This document shows, piece after piece, positions 1 to 8,670 of a stretch of 64,000 nt of DNA. Location of the stretch: the NCBI GenBank assembly GCA_030427085.1, contig JAUHXH010000002.1, positions 744,001-808,000 on the forward strand, given 5' to 3'. Under the pieces are notes generated by a model that was not told where the DNA came from, searched no databases, and worked only from the letters and a program-made list of their open reading frames with translations. This DNA is from Gammaproteobacteria bacterium (GTDB lineage Bacteria > Pseudomonadota > Gammaproteobacteria > Pseudomonadales > Halieaceae). The stretch's first letter is position 1, and every line of letters begins with the position of its first letter. The translations under genes were made by a program, and so were the position numbers.

Positions 1-3000
1 CATAAGCCGGTGCGGTACCCGTATTGCTTAGTTCCAGGTCCACCTGGGCCCGCGCGTTCTGGATTGCCCCGAACTGTTTGCCGAGAACCAGTTCCGGCTC
101 CACGACGTCCATGTCTACAGATGAATCCAATCTCTCCACCGGACCGCCGGCTACCAACTGGTACTCGATTGTTGCGGTGTTAGTGATCACGTCACCGTCC
201 TGGTTGGCTGGGCGATCGGTGACTCTTGCCAGTAGCTGATAGACGATCTGGTCGCCGTCGTCCGCGATGCCGTCGGCCTGGTTGACCACTGTGCCGTAAT
301 TCACTGAAATGGTGTCGCCAACGATCAAGGGGACAGCGGGGGAGGCCGTAATATTCCGGCCCAGCGATATGAGTCGCCCGCCGACGAACTCCAACCACTC
401 TGAGGTGCTTTGGGGAAGGGTGTCGGACAGTACGACATCTTCTGTCGTACCCTCTGCCAGCAGCGTAGTAATGCGAAATTCCACTACTTCGCCAATGGTG
501 AGGTCGGTGAGTAGTGGGTCGTGCTCGCTACTAGTCGTGCCCGCCACACTGCTACTCACAATGTTTTTGCTGATGTGAGCTTCAGCATAGCTCACCAATT
601 CAGCGAGGGCCGTATCGTTGTAACTGCGTGCCTCAGCCGACAGGAAGCTACTCTCGTAGGCCAACTCCGCGGTGTTGGGGAAGCTACCTGCGATGGGCAG
701 GTCCGGCCGCATTTCGACTTCATAGGTGATCTGGCACTGGCCGAGCACAAGCGGCAGGACCGGAACCTGGAACTCCACATCGCCCGAGGTACCCGGTGCG
801 GGTGACACCGAAATACTTATTAGTGGGCAGTCAGAGCTTACCGTGGAATCGTTGATCCACAACGATCCAGCGTTGAGTACATCGGTGATTACCAGGTTGG
901 CGCCCGCTGCGGTGGAATCGGTTTCATGGGTGATTACCAGCGTAAACTCCTCGATATCGCCTGCAGCGGTGGCATCCAGCGGAGTGCCGTTGCTGGTGAG
1001 TTTACGCAGAGTGATGTGGGGTTCCACCAGGTTAAACGGTGACAGCGCACTCAGGGAGGCGTCAGGACTGCGTAGGTGGGCAGTATTGCTGAGGTTCTTG
1101 TCATTGTTGCCCCGTCCATCGTTCGCAGCATCATCCAGCACGATGGCCACAACCTCGAATACCACATTGTCTTCCGGATCGAAATCGGCTCGGCTATCGG
1201 GTAAGTCGATAACATCGCCCAGGTCCCAGGCCACGCAACTCGGGCTGGGTGTGGCGCAGGCACCGCCTGGCTGGCCCAGGGTGATGCCACTGGACAGGGT
1301 TAGGTCAGAACCGATGGCCAGCAGTTGTGAGCTGACTACCTGCAGGTTGACGGTGCCCGAGGGTAGTGTGTCCTCAACAACCACGGCGCGCGTGGTGCCG
1401 TCAGCAAAGCTGGCGGTGATGGCGAAAGTCACTTCTTCACCGATGGTCAGGTTGGGCACGGAACTGCCCGCGATGGGTTGGGTGATTGGGTTGGAGGTAT
1501 CGACCACGACTTTGCGTAGCCCCGGTGGGCTGACGATGATGTCCCAACTGCTGTTGGTGCTGTAAGTGCGGTCGTTCACGTCGCCGCTGCCGACCAGGCT
1601 GGTCCACTCCAAAGTGCCGGTATTGGTGATGGTGCTGTCCGTTACAGCGGATATATTGACTTCCGCCTGGAAGCCAATAACGCAGTAGCCGCGCAGAGGG
1701 AAACTGTCCCAGCCGACGTTGATGGTATTACCCAATTCGTTGAGGACGGTTGGCGTGGCACTACAGCCCGCTACCGTCATTGCCGAGCCAGGTATTAAAT
1801 CCAGTTCTGCCGGCAAGGTGTCAGTCAGAAACAGGTCTTCTGCGTCAACCCGGCTACTGCTGCTGTGGGACACCGCCAGCGTGTACGTGATGATGTCCCC
1901 GGCATCGGCCTGGCTGACATCGCCGTTTTTGGCCAGTTGGAGTTGTGGCTCAACCAGTTCAATGTTGTAGGTATCGCTGGCGGTTTTGTCGGATCGTCCA
2001 ACCACGTTGCGAGAGCTGACCAGGCCGGTGTTGGCGTTGAAGTCGCCGTTTTCGTTGTCGGCCACATCCAGTACGACTGCGAAGACCTCGATCCGGATTC
2101 TGTCTCGATCGTTGGTGGCCGCGTCGAGGGTGTGTGCAATCCGGCCGTAGTCCAGTTCGATCGTATCGTTGATCCCGTCGCCGTCGCCATCACTGAATAC
2201 CGGGATGGGATCAGGGAAGCGAGGTGACAAGTCGGCGCCGACCTGTGTTGTTGCCGCACCCGTCACTTCCAGTTTCATGTTCGAGTTCGGCAGTACATCG
2301 GTAACACGAACATCCAGGGCCGGGGCTTCCGGCACGGTCACCACGAGTTCGAAAGTTACTTCTTCACCGATGGTCAGTGCCTCGGTCTCCGCGGGCAGGC
2401 CACTGATATGGTCGGTCTGCGCCTGGCTGCTTGCGAGTACTGTCTTGGTGATGTCGAGGTCATAGATTTTGAAATCGGCACAAGTCTGGTGGGTATAGGT
2501 GTTGGCGGTACCGCCGGTGTCTGCCGGGTCGCCGGTACGCTCAGCGCCCAGGGTATTGTTCGGTGGCGTTGGCAGCGGTTGGTCAGCGACGCTCAGGCTC
2601 TGCCAGGAGGCGTCGACGCAGTTGTTCAGGGTCGTTCCGGCGGTGATGGTGGAACTGAAGGCTGTGGTGATCACCAGCGTACAGGTGTCTCCCTGGCTGA
2701 ATTGGTCCCAGGTTGCTTCGATCATCGAGTCGCCGGGTGTTGCGGTGAGCGTAGTTGCAGAACAGGCGCTACTGTCGACACTGGCAATTTCCAGTGGCAC
2801 GGGCATGTTATCGGTAAACACTACATCGAAGGCATCGGCGGTAGAGCCGCTACTGTGCCCCAGTGTGATGGTGAGTACGGGGGGCGTGGTATCGTCGCCT
2901 GTATTGGGTGCGAAGGTTTTAGTAGTGAGTAACTGAGGCTCGACCAGACTAACCGGGCTGGCGCGGCGGCTGACGGTCTGGCGCAGGGCGCTTTCCGATT

Positions 3001-5917
3001 CCCAACTCCACTGGGCATTATTGCGCAGCTGTAAACCGCTGACGTTACCGTCGCTATTGATCACACGCGTGCGGTAGACGAGGGTGATTACGTCAGCCGT
3101 GGCGTTGTCACTGTCGCTATTGGTGATGGTGCCGAAACCATTCTGGTCGGCAGCAGGGCCAAAGGCGAGCCGGCGATCTGGTGCCGTTGTGCCGCTGCCC
3201 ACAGCCAGGAAACCCGCATTGGCAGCGATCGCGCTGAAGCCACCGGCAACGTCGGTACTTACCCCGGCTGTGGCGGTCAGGCTCTGTACGTCAACAAAAG
3301 CCAGGCCTTCATCCAGTGTGTCCAACAGGCGTGAAGCCGGCGTGGAGCCTTCCGGTACTGTGATTTCCAGTGTGTAGGTAACCAATTCGCCAATGTGAGG
3401 CGAATTGCTGGTACTGCTGTAGCCGGGGAAAACACTGGTCACGGATTTGGCCAGCGAAGGCAAGCCGATAGTGACTGTGGCATCGTCGCTGGCGGGTGGG
3501 TAGGGCGAAGTGCCCCCGGCGGCGGCATTCCAGATCACCGTCGCGGTATTGGTGTAGGTACGCCCTGCCACCACGTCGGCGGCCAGGGTGCAGTCATAGC
3601 TGATCAGCGCGGTGTCGCTGGTGTACGGGGCACCACCGCCTGCCGGGTTATTGTCGTTGCCCGGTAGCGGGTTGGTGAGCACCAGTCCGGTGAGCAGATC
3701 GCCAGTGAACGCCAGGGTGTTGTTCAGGCCGTCGCGCACAGCGATGGAACCCATGTCGCAACTCATCGCGGCGATGGCGGGGTCGGTGACAGTAACGTCG
3801 TACGCATTCTGCCCGCCGGTGTTTTCCACGGTTAGCAGGAAGGTCACGACGTCCGCGGCGTCCACGTCAGCAATATTGCTGTCGGCAAGGGCAGTAGCCG
3901 GGTTCGCCGGGGGAGGAACATCGAAAGTGGCGGCGGGGTTGTCGGCATCAATCGCGGCTTTGGTAATGGTCATGACGGGCGCGCCCACGTTCAGGCCAAC
4001 GGCATCCGTCTGCGTGAAAACATCACCCGCAGTATTGCTGTAGGAGCTACCCATCAGGTTGGTGAGAAAGAGATTGTCCGCAAAAGGTTCGGTGGTGATG
4101 CGCGCGCGAATGTCCACCCCCAAAATATCGCCGGCGTCAGCGCGGATGTCACCGAAACTGAGTGAGACAGAGTTGGCCGAGCCATCGACAGTGACTGCAG
4201 GTGGGATGAAGATGAAGCCGGCGCCGGGGTCGAGGATATCAACGCTCTGGTCAAAGCTCGCCGGGTCCAGCACATCGAAGACCGGCCTTGGCAAATAGTC
4301 TGTGAGAATCACGTCCTCTGTATCGCCGGCGGCTAAATCCAGGGTCAACCGGAAAATAACTTCGTCGCCAGGTCCCAGTTCGGCCGGCAGCGGGCTGGGG
4401 CTGACAATGGTTTTGTCGGGCACGGCCGGTTCGATGCCGCCCGGGCTGACCGTGCCATTGTCGCCAGTGGCCCCGTCGTCGAGGGTGTAATCCAGCATGG
4501 CGTTGTTGTCCAGCGCATCGGCATCCTGCACTGGCTGGCCATTGGAGTAGGTGTCGAGGACGAGCGTACGATAGATGAGCTCGCCATCGCCGCCATCCGG
4601 CAATACACCGCCCAGGGCGTCGGCGATATCCCACTCCACAGTGGTGATACCGCCCCCGGCGGGCGTTACCGTGGGCGTGATGGGGTAGGACGTACCCGCC
4701 ACTACGAGGTCGAGTGTGCCAACGAATTCCAGGCCGTCGGGGAAGGTGTCGGTTATTACAAACTGAATCGCACCCGAGCCGGTGTTTCCCGGGTAATCAG
4801 TCAGCTGGAAGCTCACCGTGTAGTCGATATTGTCGCCCGGCAGCGCGGTGACCCGTGGCCCTACTGAGGAGGTCTTCTGGATAGCGGCATGCAATGCCAG
4901 TACGTCGCTGGTATCCGAGTCGTTGTAGGGTGTGCTTTGGTAGTCGTACTCAACATTGACGGTATTGGTGATGGTCTGGCTGTCAGGTCGGGTCTCATCC
5001 AGAATGTCGGTGATATACACAGGCAGGGTGACAACAACATCTCCCGTGGCCGTGGTGCCGCTCGCGGCAGTACATTCGATGATCACTGTTCCGCCAGCGG
5101 TAGGCGGGAAATTGGCATTCTGGGTCACGCCACAGCCCACGCTGGTGGGAGCGCTGATGGTGGGTGCCGTCCCGGTCCACTGGATTTCGGCAGGCAGATT
5201 GTCTTCAAGGCTGAAGTTGTCCAGCGTCACGCCATCGGAAATATTGACCGAATAGATGTAGTTGAAGACATGACTGGGGCCCGGTGGGCGTTCGTTCTCT
5301 GGGGCCGTATTGGTTTTCTCCACGCGTGCCAGGCGGGGTGTAACGGTGCTGTTGATCTGGCTGCCCACGATGGCGGTAGTGCCGGTGGGGGTGTCGCCGA
5401 ATTCAAAGCCCGGAATGGTGCCGATATCCAGTGGCAGATCGATCTCAGCACCCACATCCACCACACCACAGGCGGTGAGTACCAGGGGTGGCGTATTGTT
5501 TTCCACTGAACCCACCGGGTAGCGGATGTCCCATGCTGCACCGCCCTGTTCGCCATTGATGGTAATGCCGGAAATCGGGTCGACCAGTTGGCCACTGGCG
5601 TCGAAGTCGCCGATTTTGTCGATAGTAGGCGACACATCCACGAAGTTGGCAGAAGTGATGGTGATATTGGGGTCGACACCCCCGATCAGGTAGGGTCCGT
5701 AGCCAGTAGTGGCAGCGCTATTGGTGAATGCCACATCAAAGCAGAATTCTTCATTGATCAGCGGTTCGGCAGGTAGGCCAGTGATAGTGGCAACCGGCGT
5801 TTGCCCCACCGCGAAAAGGCTGGTGGTGAGCAATCCCACTGTGGCGATCGCTGTAGTCCAACGCTTGCCTTTGCGTCCATTGCACTGTTCAGGATAAAAA
5901 CTGCGCACACACTGCAT
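1..5917 (-). CDS. Giant secreted repeat protein (DUF11-like modules), C-terminus beyond window
   Basis: An open minus-strand frame begins at the ATG at 5915-5917 and runs off the left edge, giving about 1,972 codons; I read most but not all of it and met no stop. The start (MQCVRSFYPEQ) is followed by a basic stretch and a hydrophobic segment ending near VGLLTTSLFAVG, consistent with a signal peptide. The rest is beta-rich, Asp/Thr/Val-rich and low in Lys. It repeats pairs of motifs: IGEEVTFxLxxxxPEGT with a following DTLP, then a GDxxxNTA stretch and VEPxLxxxK. These resemble the DUF11/isopeptide-type repeats of bacterial surface proteins. Likely role: exported surface or extracellular adhesin/stalk-type protein (inference). 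The anchor or sorting signal would be in the missing C-terminus. A GGGGA ribosome-binding site precedes the start. Confidence 0.85.
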   Translation of the reverse strand, partial: MQCVRSFYPEQCNGRKGKRWTTAIATVGLLTTSLFAVGQTPVATITGLPAEPLINEEFCFDVAFTNSAATTGYGPYLIGGVDPNITITSANFVDVSPTIDKIGDFDASGQLVDPISGITINGEQGGAAWDIRYPVGSVENNTPPLVLTACGVVDVGAEIDLPLDIGTIPGFEFGDTPTGTTAIVGSQINSTVTPRLARVEKTNTAPENERPPGPSHVFNYIYSVNISDGVTLDNFSLEDNLPAEIQWTGTAPTISAPTSVGCGVTQNANFPPTAGGTVIIECTAASGTTATGDVVVTLPVYITDILDETRPDSQTITNTVNVEYDYQSTPYNDSDTSDVLALHAAIQKTSSVGPRVTALPGDNIDYTVSFQLTDYPGNTGSGAIQFVITDTFPDGLEFVGTLDLVVAGTSYPITPTVTPAGGGITTVEWDIADALGGVLPDGGDGELIYRTLVLDTYSNGQPVQDADALDNNAMLDYTLDDGATGDNGTVSPGGIEPAVPDKTIVSPSPLPAELGPGDEVIFRLTLDLAAGDTEDVILTDYLPRPVFDVLDPASFDQSVDILDPGAGFIFIPPAVTVDGSANSVSLSFGDIRADAGDILGVDIRARITTEPFADNLFLTNLMGSSYSNTAGDVFTQTDAVGLNVGAPVMTITKAAIDADNPAATFDVPPPANPATALADSNIADVDAADVVTFLLTVENTGGQNAYDVTVTDPAIAAMSCDMGSIAVRDGLNNTLAFTGDLLTGLVLTNPLPGNDNNPAGGGAPYTSDTALISYDCTLAADVVAGRTYTNTATVIWNAAAGGTSPYPPASDDATVTIGLPSLAKSVTSVFPGYSSTSNSPHIGELVTYTLEITVPEGSTPASRLLDTLDEGLAFVDVQSLTATAGVSTDVAGGFSAIAANAGFLAVGSGTTAPDRRLAFGPAADQNGFGTITNSDSDNATADVITLVYRTRVINSDGNVSGLQLRNNAQWSWESESALRQTVSRRASPVSLVEPQLLTTKTFAPNTGDDTTPPVLTITLGHSSGSTADAFDVVFTDNMPVPLEIASVDSSACSATTLTATPGDSMIEATWDQFSQGDTCTLVITTAFSSTITAGTTLNNCVDASWQSLSVADQPLPTPPNNTLGAERTGDPADTGGTANTYTHQTCADFKIYDLDITKTVLASSQAQTDHISGLPAETEALTIGEEVTFELVVTVPEAPALDVRVTDVLPNSNMKLEVTGAATTQVGADLSPRFPDPIPVFSDGDGDGINDTIELDYGRIAHTLDAATNDRDRIRIEVFAVVLDVADNENGDFNANTGLVSSRNVVGRSDKTASDTYNIELVEPQLQLAKNGDVSQADAGDIITYTLAVSHSSSSRVDAEDLFLTDTLPAELDLIPGSAMTVAGCSATPTVLNELGNTINVGWDSFPLRGYCVIGFQAEVNISAVTDSTITNTGTLEWTSLVGSGDVNDRTYSTNSSWDIIVSPPGLRKVVVDTSNPITQPIAGSSVPNLTIGEEVTFAITASFADGTTRAVVVEDTLPSGTVNLQVVSSQLLAIGSDLTLSSGITLGQPGGACATPSPSCVAWDLGDVIDLPDSRADFDPEDNVVFEVVAIVLDDAANDGRGNNDKNLSNTAHLRSPDASLSALSPFNLVEPHITLRKLTSNGTPLDATAAGDIEEFTLVITHETDSTAAGANLVITDVLNAGSLWINDSTVSSDCPLISISVSPAPGTSGDVEFQVPVLPLVLGQCQITYEVEMRPDLPIAGSFPNTAELAYESSFLSAEARSYNDTALAELVSYAEAHISKNIVSSSVAGTTSSEHDPLLTDLTIGEVVEFRITTLLAEGTTEDVVLSDTLPQSTSEWLEFVGGRLISLGRNITASPAVPLIVGDTISVNYGTVVNQADGIADDGDQIVYQLLARVTDRPANQDGDVITNTATIEYQLVAGGPVERLDSSVDMDVVEPELVLGKQFGAIQNARAQVDLELSNTGTAPAY
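96..2941 (-). repeat. Tandem ~310-330-residue modules in the giant surface protein
   Basis: The VEP-type motif that closes each module is encoded at about 96-100, 1020-1024, 1947-1951 and 2937-2941. The spacings are about 924, 927 and 990 bases, i.e. 308, 309 and 330 residues. Each module also carries an IGExVxF/Y segment (coding near 490, 1434, 2362, and a variant near 3385) and a DxLP segment. The modules are protein-level repeats that have diverged at the DNA level. A variant of the same pattern (GDEVIFRL, then TDYLP) is encoded around 4290-4375. Confidence 0.7.
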
Positions 5918-5937
5918 GCTTGGCCGTCCCCGTTTGT

Positions 5938-5967
5938 TATATAGGATCTGCTGGAATTCCTTCGCAA
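5938..5967 (-). promoter_or_regulatory. Candidate promoter of the giant surface-protein gene
   Basis: Read on the minus strand, TTGCGA (5967-5962) is separated by 18 bases from TATATA (5943-5938), each matching 4 of 6 consensus positions for a sigma-70 promoter. It lies 20 to 50 bases upstream of the start codon at 5917. No start-site data are available. Confidence 0.35.
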
Positions 5968-6150
5968 TGCCCCGTGCGGCAGGCAGATCTGAAACCTGAA
6001 TTTGTTTTACAGGGTATACCAGTCCTATTCCCTGTGCACGGAATATGGAGCGGTAACAGGGTGGGCTTCGATGCGAAAAATTCCGTAAAAATCGCTTCGG
6101 TGTTACACTTCGCGACCCCGCAAATCTCTCTTATTCACAAGGACAAAACC

Positions 6151-6414
6151 ATGAGCGACCAGGCCGCAAAAGATCACCAGCAATGTGTTGAGAAGTTCAT
6201 TGCCCAGGCTAACGAATTGACCCAGTCGGGCTTGCCGGCGGATCTGGTTTCCGCCGCAATGATGTCTGCCTCTGCGGTGTTTGCCACGTTTTCTGTGGCG
6301 GGCAATGAAGGTGGCCTTAATGACAGTGGCGTGGACAAGGTGGTACAGGCTTACCGCAACTGCGTAGAGCATGTACAGAAAGTGAAAAAAGCCGAGTTTG
6401 GCAGCAACGCGTAG
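6151..6414 (+). CDS. Small conserved-type cytosolic protein, function unknown
   Basis: An 87-residue protein. The ATG at 6151 is chosen over upstream in-frame starts because AAGGA sits about 8 bases before it and a TACACT -10-like box lies at 6104-6109. It has no signal peptide or membrane segment; it is predicted to be mostly helical (QQCVEKFIAQANELTQSG, then an Ala/Met-rich helix and a charged C-terminal helix ending VKKAEFG). A GNEGGL turn sits in the middle. It is divergent from the giant surface-protein gene and convergent with the sulfotransferase-like gene. Small DUF3144-like proteins have a similar size and FxxxANE opening, but I do not claim that assignment. Confidence 0.75.
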   Translation: MSDQAAKDHQQCVEKFIAQANELTQSGLPADLVSAAMMSASAVFATFSVAGNEGGLNDSGVDKVVQAYRNCVEHVQKVKKAEFGSNA

Positions 6415-6420
6415 CTAGTT

Positions 6421-6438
6421 GCGGGGAGAACTCCCCGC
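6421..6438. terminator. Hairpin between convergent genes
   Basis: GCGGGGAG and CTCCCCGC form a near-perfect GC-rich inverted repeat in the 39-base gap between two convergent genes. No T-run follows on either strand, so it is at best a weak bidirectional terminator. Confidence 0.4.
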
Positions 6439-6453
6439 AGTTCGACTGGGCAT

Positions 6454-7329
6454 TCAGTAGCCCAGGAAGGTGGTATCGTCCGAGCGGCACAGGGACTTTA
6501 GTTGCTGCGCCGCCGGGCTGGCAAACGCCGCTGCCAGCTCGGCACTGAAAGGCTTGCTGCCACTGCGGTTCTCACTGGACAGGCGGACTTTCTCACTAAT
6601 ACCCAGATCTGACAGCATGGCGGGGAAGGCCTCCGCCAGGCCCTCATAACGCAGCAGGTAGATGTTGCCCCAGTCCCGCTGCTCCCGGAACAGGTTTTCA
6701 CTCACTGGCGACATCTCCCGCATGTCGGTTTCCAGTACCCGCCCGAAGTGCAGGCGGAACCATACGTGGGGCCGCATGAAGGTATTGAGCAGGAACAGAA
6801 ACGCTTCGAAATCCTGTTGGTCGGCCGTCTTTACCACCGGCTTGAGTTCCGTGCGGCGGCGCGGTGTCAGCTGGTCCACGGAACCACAATGTTCAATGGC
6901 GGCGATCAGCCGCTCAAACAACAGCGCGCAACCTTTGGTTACCGCTTCGCCATCGCTGCCGAAAGCCTCCCCGTTTACCTCCAGCATGCGGCGGAAGGTG
7001 CGCAGGTGCTCCTGAATGTCCTGAGCAATGCTGGAGCGGAACCAGTCGAAGGGCTCGCGGGCCAGGGTTACCATGGTCAGGGCGTCATCGGTCTGGTTCC
7101 TGCGCTGGTAATGGCGCCAGATACGCAGGTTTTTGAACAGTTGCCCCGCAGAGTGCTCGAAGAAGTAGTCGGACACATCGGGGTTTTGCAGGCGTGCGAG
7201 GGTCTGGCTAAACGCCGGTTCGCCCAGGAAGTGGGACTGGAAGGCACGCGTGCCCGGCAACTTGTTAAGGCTGTTCACCACCGAGGTGCTGCCGACCTTG
7301 CCGTACTGGTAAACAATGAAACGATGCAT
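6454..7329 (-). CDS. Sulfotransferase / capsule-synthesis-like P-loop protein
   Basis: A 291-residue protein if started at the ATG at 7327-7329 (MHRFIVYQYGKVGSTSVV). An upstream in-frame start at 7392 would add 21 proline-rich residues and misplace the family's usual N-terminus. The GKVGSTS segment at residues 10-16 fits the PAPS 5'-phosphate-binding loop of sulfotransferase-like proteins. A second conserved-looking block is LAREPFDWFRSSI, and a C-terminal LLRYEGL segment occurs in the same order in the gene at 11318. It resembles the putative capsular polysaccharide synthesis family, which is related to sulfotransferases. It probably decorates a surface glycan; acceptor unknown. It is divergent from the GT2 gene across a 165-base gap. 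Confidence 0.7.
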   Translation of the reverse strand: MHRFIVYQYGKVGSTSVVNSLNKLPGTRAFQSHFLGEPAFSQTLARLQNPDVSDYFFEHSAGQLFKNLRIWRHYQRRNQTDDALTMVTLAREPFDWFRSSIAQDIQEHLRTFRRMLEVNGEAFGSDGEAVTKGCALLFERLIAAIEHCGSVDQLTPRRRTELKPVVKTADQQDFEAFLFLLNTFMRPHVWFRLHFGRVLETDMREMSPVSENLFREQRDWGNIYLLRYEGLAEAFPAMLSDLGISEKVRLSSENRSGSKPFSAELAAAFASPAAQQLKSLCRSDDTTFLGY

Positions 7330-7494
7330 CTGAACAGAGCGAAATCTGGCGGGAGGGCGCGGTATTATCCACGGATTGCCCGGGGCTGTCATCCACGCAT
7401 GGGGCGGTAGCCTTTGGCCCAGCTTGCGCCGGCTCTGGGCCTGCTGGATAATGGCGCCCCTCTCAAAATATCACCTCGAACTGCTCACTATCCC

Positions 7495-8259
7495 ATGATC
7501 AATGGCAAAAAAGTCGCGGTAGTAATGCCTGCGTACCGGGCTGCAGCAACGCTTGAAGCGACCTGGCACGCCATTCCTGCTGACGTTGTAGACATCGCCC
7601 TGTTGGTGGACGATGCCAGCGACGACGATACCGTAGAGGTGGCGCGCAAGTTAGGCATAGAGGTTGTTGTTCACCCGGAAAACCGGGGATACGGCGCAAA
7701 CCAGAAAACCTGCTACAGCGAGGCCCTGTCTCGCGGCGCTGACATCGTTGTTATGCTGCACCCGGACTACCAGTACGACCCCCGCTTGATCGTGTCCATG
7801 GGGGGCATGATCGCCTCGGGTGTTTACGACGTGGTCATCGGCTCCCGTATTCTGGGTGGCGGTGCCCTGGCCGGTGGCATGCCATGGTGGAAGTACCTGG
7901 CCAATCGCGCCTTAACGGCGTTTGAGAATTTACTGCTGGGCGCCAAACTGTCTGAGTACCACACCGGGTATCGCGCTTACTCGGCAGACCTGTTGCGCTC
8001 TTTCAACTGGCAGGAAAACTCCGACGACTTTATTTTCGACAACCAGTTTCTGGCTCAGGCGATAGCAGCGGGCTATGACATTGGCGAGATCTCTGTGCCC
8101 ACTCGCTACTTTGACGAAGCCAGTTCGATCAATTTTCCCCGCTCTACAAAGTACGGCTTCGGGGTGCTCGCGGTGTCGCTGTTGGGTTTTGCCCATCGCC
8201 TCGGCATTTACAGTCATCCACTTTTTCATCAGAAGACGCCGTCAAGCGCCGATGTCTGA
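7495..8259 (+). CDS. Glycosyltransferase family 2 (polyprenyl-phosphate sugar transferase-like)
   Basis: A 254-residue protein starting MINGKKVAVVMPAYRAA, the usual N-terminus of GT2 enzymes; the ATG at 7495 is preferred to an in-frame TTG at 7414. A GT-A fold is indicated by VVMPAY, the nucleotide-binding LLVDDASDDDT, and MLHPDYQYDP with the metal-binding acidic residues. A later GYRAYSADLL and EISVPTRYF are typical of dolichol/undecaprenyl-phosphate mannosyl- or glucosyltransferases. No obvious C-terminal membrane pair is present. It overlaps the downstream GtrA gene by 8 bases, so the two are probably co-translated and jointly load a lipid-linked sugar for transfer outside the cytoplasm. 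No clear ribosome-binding site precedes the start. Confidence 0.85.
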   Translation: MINGKKVAVVMPAYRAAATLEATWHAIPADVVDIALLVDDASDDDTVEVARKLGIEVVVHPENRGYGANQKTCYSEALSRGADIVVMLHPDYQYDPRLIVSMGGMIASGVYDVVIGSRILGGGALAGGMPWWKYLANRALTAFENLLLGAKLSEYHTGYRAYSADLLRSFNWQENSDDFIFDNQFLAQAIAAGYDIGEISVPTRYFDEASSINFPRSTKYGFGVLAVSLLGFAHRLGIYSHPLFHQKTPSSADV

Positions 8260-8659
8260 ACCAACCCGGCAGGCCTGGTACCGGCAACGCTCACATGTGC
8301 TTACAGGTTTTATCCTGCACTGCCTGAGTGGTGTGATCGCTGTTGCGGTGCACTACGGCATTATGTTCGCGGCGCTTCAATTAGGGTTGGCGCCGCTCAC
8401 GAGTACCAGTTTGGGCTTTGCCGGTGGTGCGCTGACGCGTTTCCTCATGGCCTACTACCACATCTTCACGCCCTCCGACGCCATGCATATCGCAGCCGTG
8501 AAGTTTGCTCTGGTGCTGGGCCTGCAGTTTTTGGCCAACGGTGCGCTGTTCGCTGCCCTGACCGGAGCGGGTTTGCCGGTGTGGCCGGCGCAGGTGCTGG
8601 CCACCGGTTTGTTAACGGTTGGCAATTACCTGGCTTATCGCTACTGGGTGTTCCGCTAA
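8252..8659 (+). CDS. GtrA-family membrane protein
   Basis: A 135-residue protein. The start at 8252 (MSEPTRQAWYRQ) overlaps the stop of the GT2 gene. Four hydrophobic segments are visible, with the GtrA-like ending NYLAYRYWVFR (the family typically ends in FxxxRxWVF). GtrA proteins are thought to flip or bind polyprenyl-linked sugars in the inner membrane. Pairing with the upstream GT2 and the nearby GT39-like enzyme supports a lipid-linked sugar donor pathway for glycan or protein modification. It is convergent with the GT39-like gene, with an 11-base gap. Confidence 0.85.
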   Translation: MSEPTRQAWYRQRSHVLTGFILHCLSGVIAVAVHYGIMFAALQLGLAPLTSTSLGFAGGALTRFLMAYYHIFTPSDAMHIAAVKFALVLGLQFLANGALFAALTGAGLPVWPAQVLATGLLTVGNYLAYRYWVFR

Positions 8660-8670
8660 CAGCGGCAGGA

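Noticed and set aside
726-1565. 279-codon plus-strand frame in the first 6 kb, with other plus-strand frames there
   Set aside because: The minus frame reads as a continuous secreted repeat protein with matching motifs, so the plus-strand frames are shadows.
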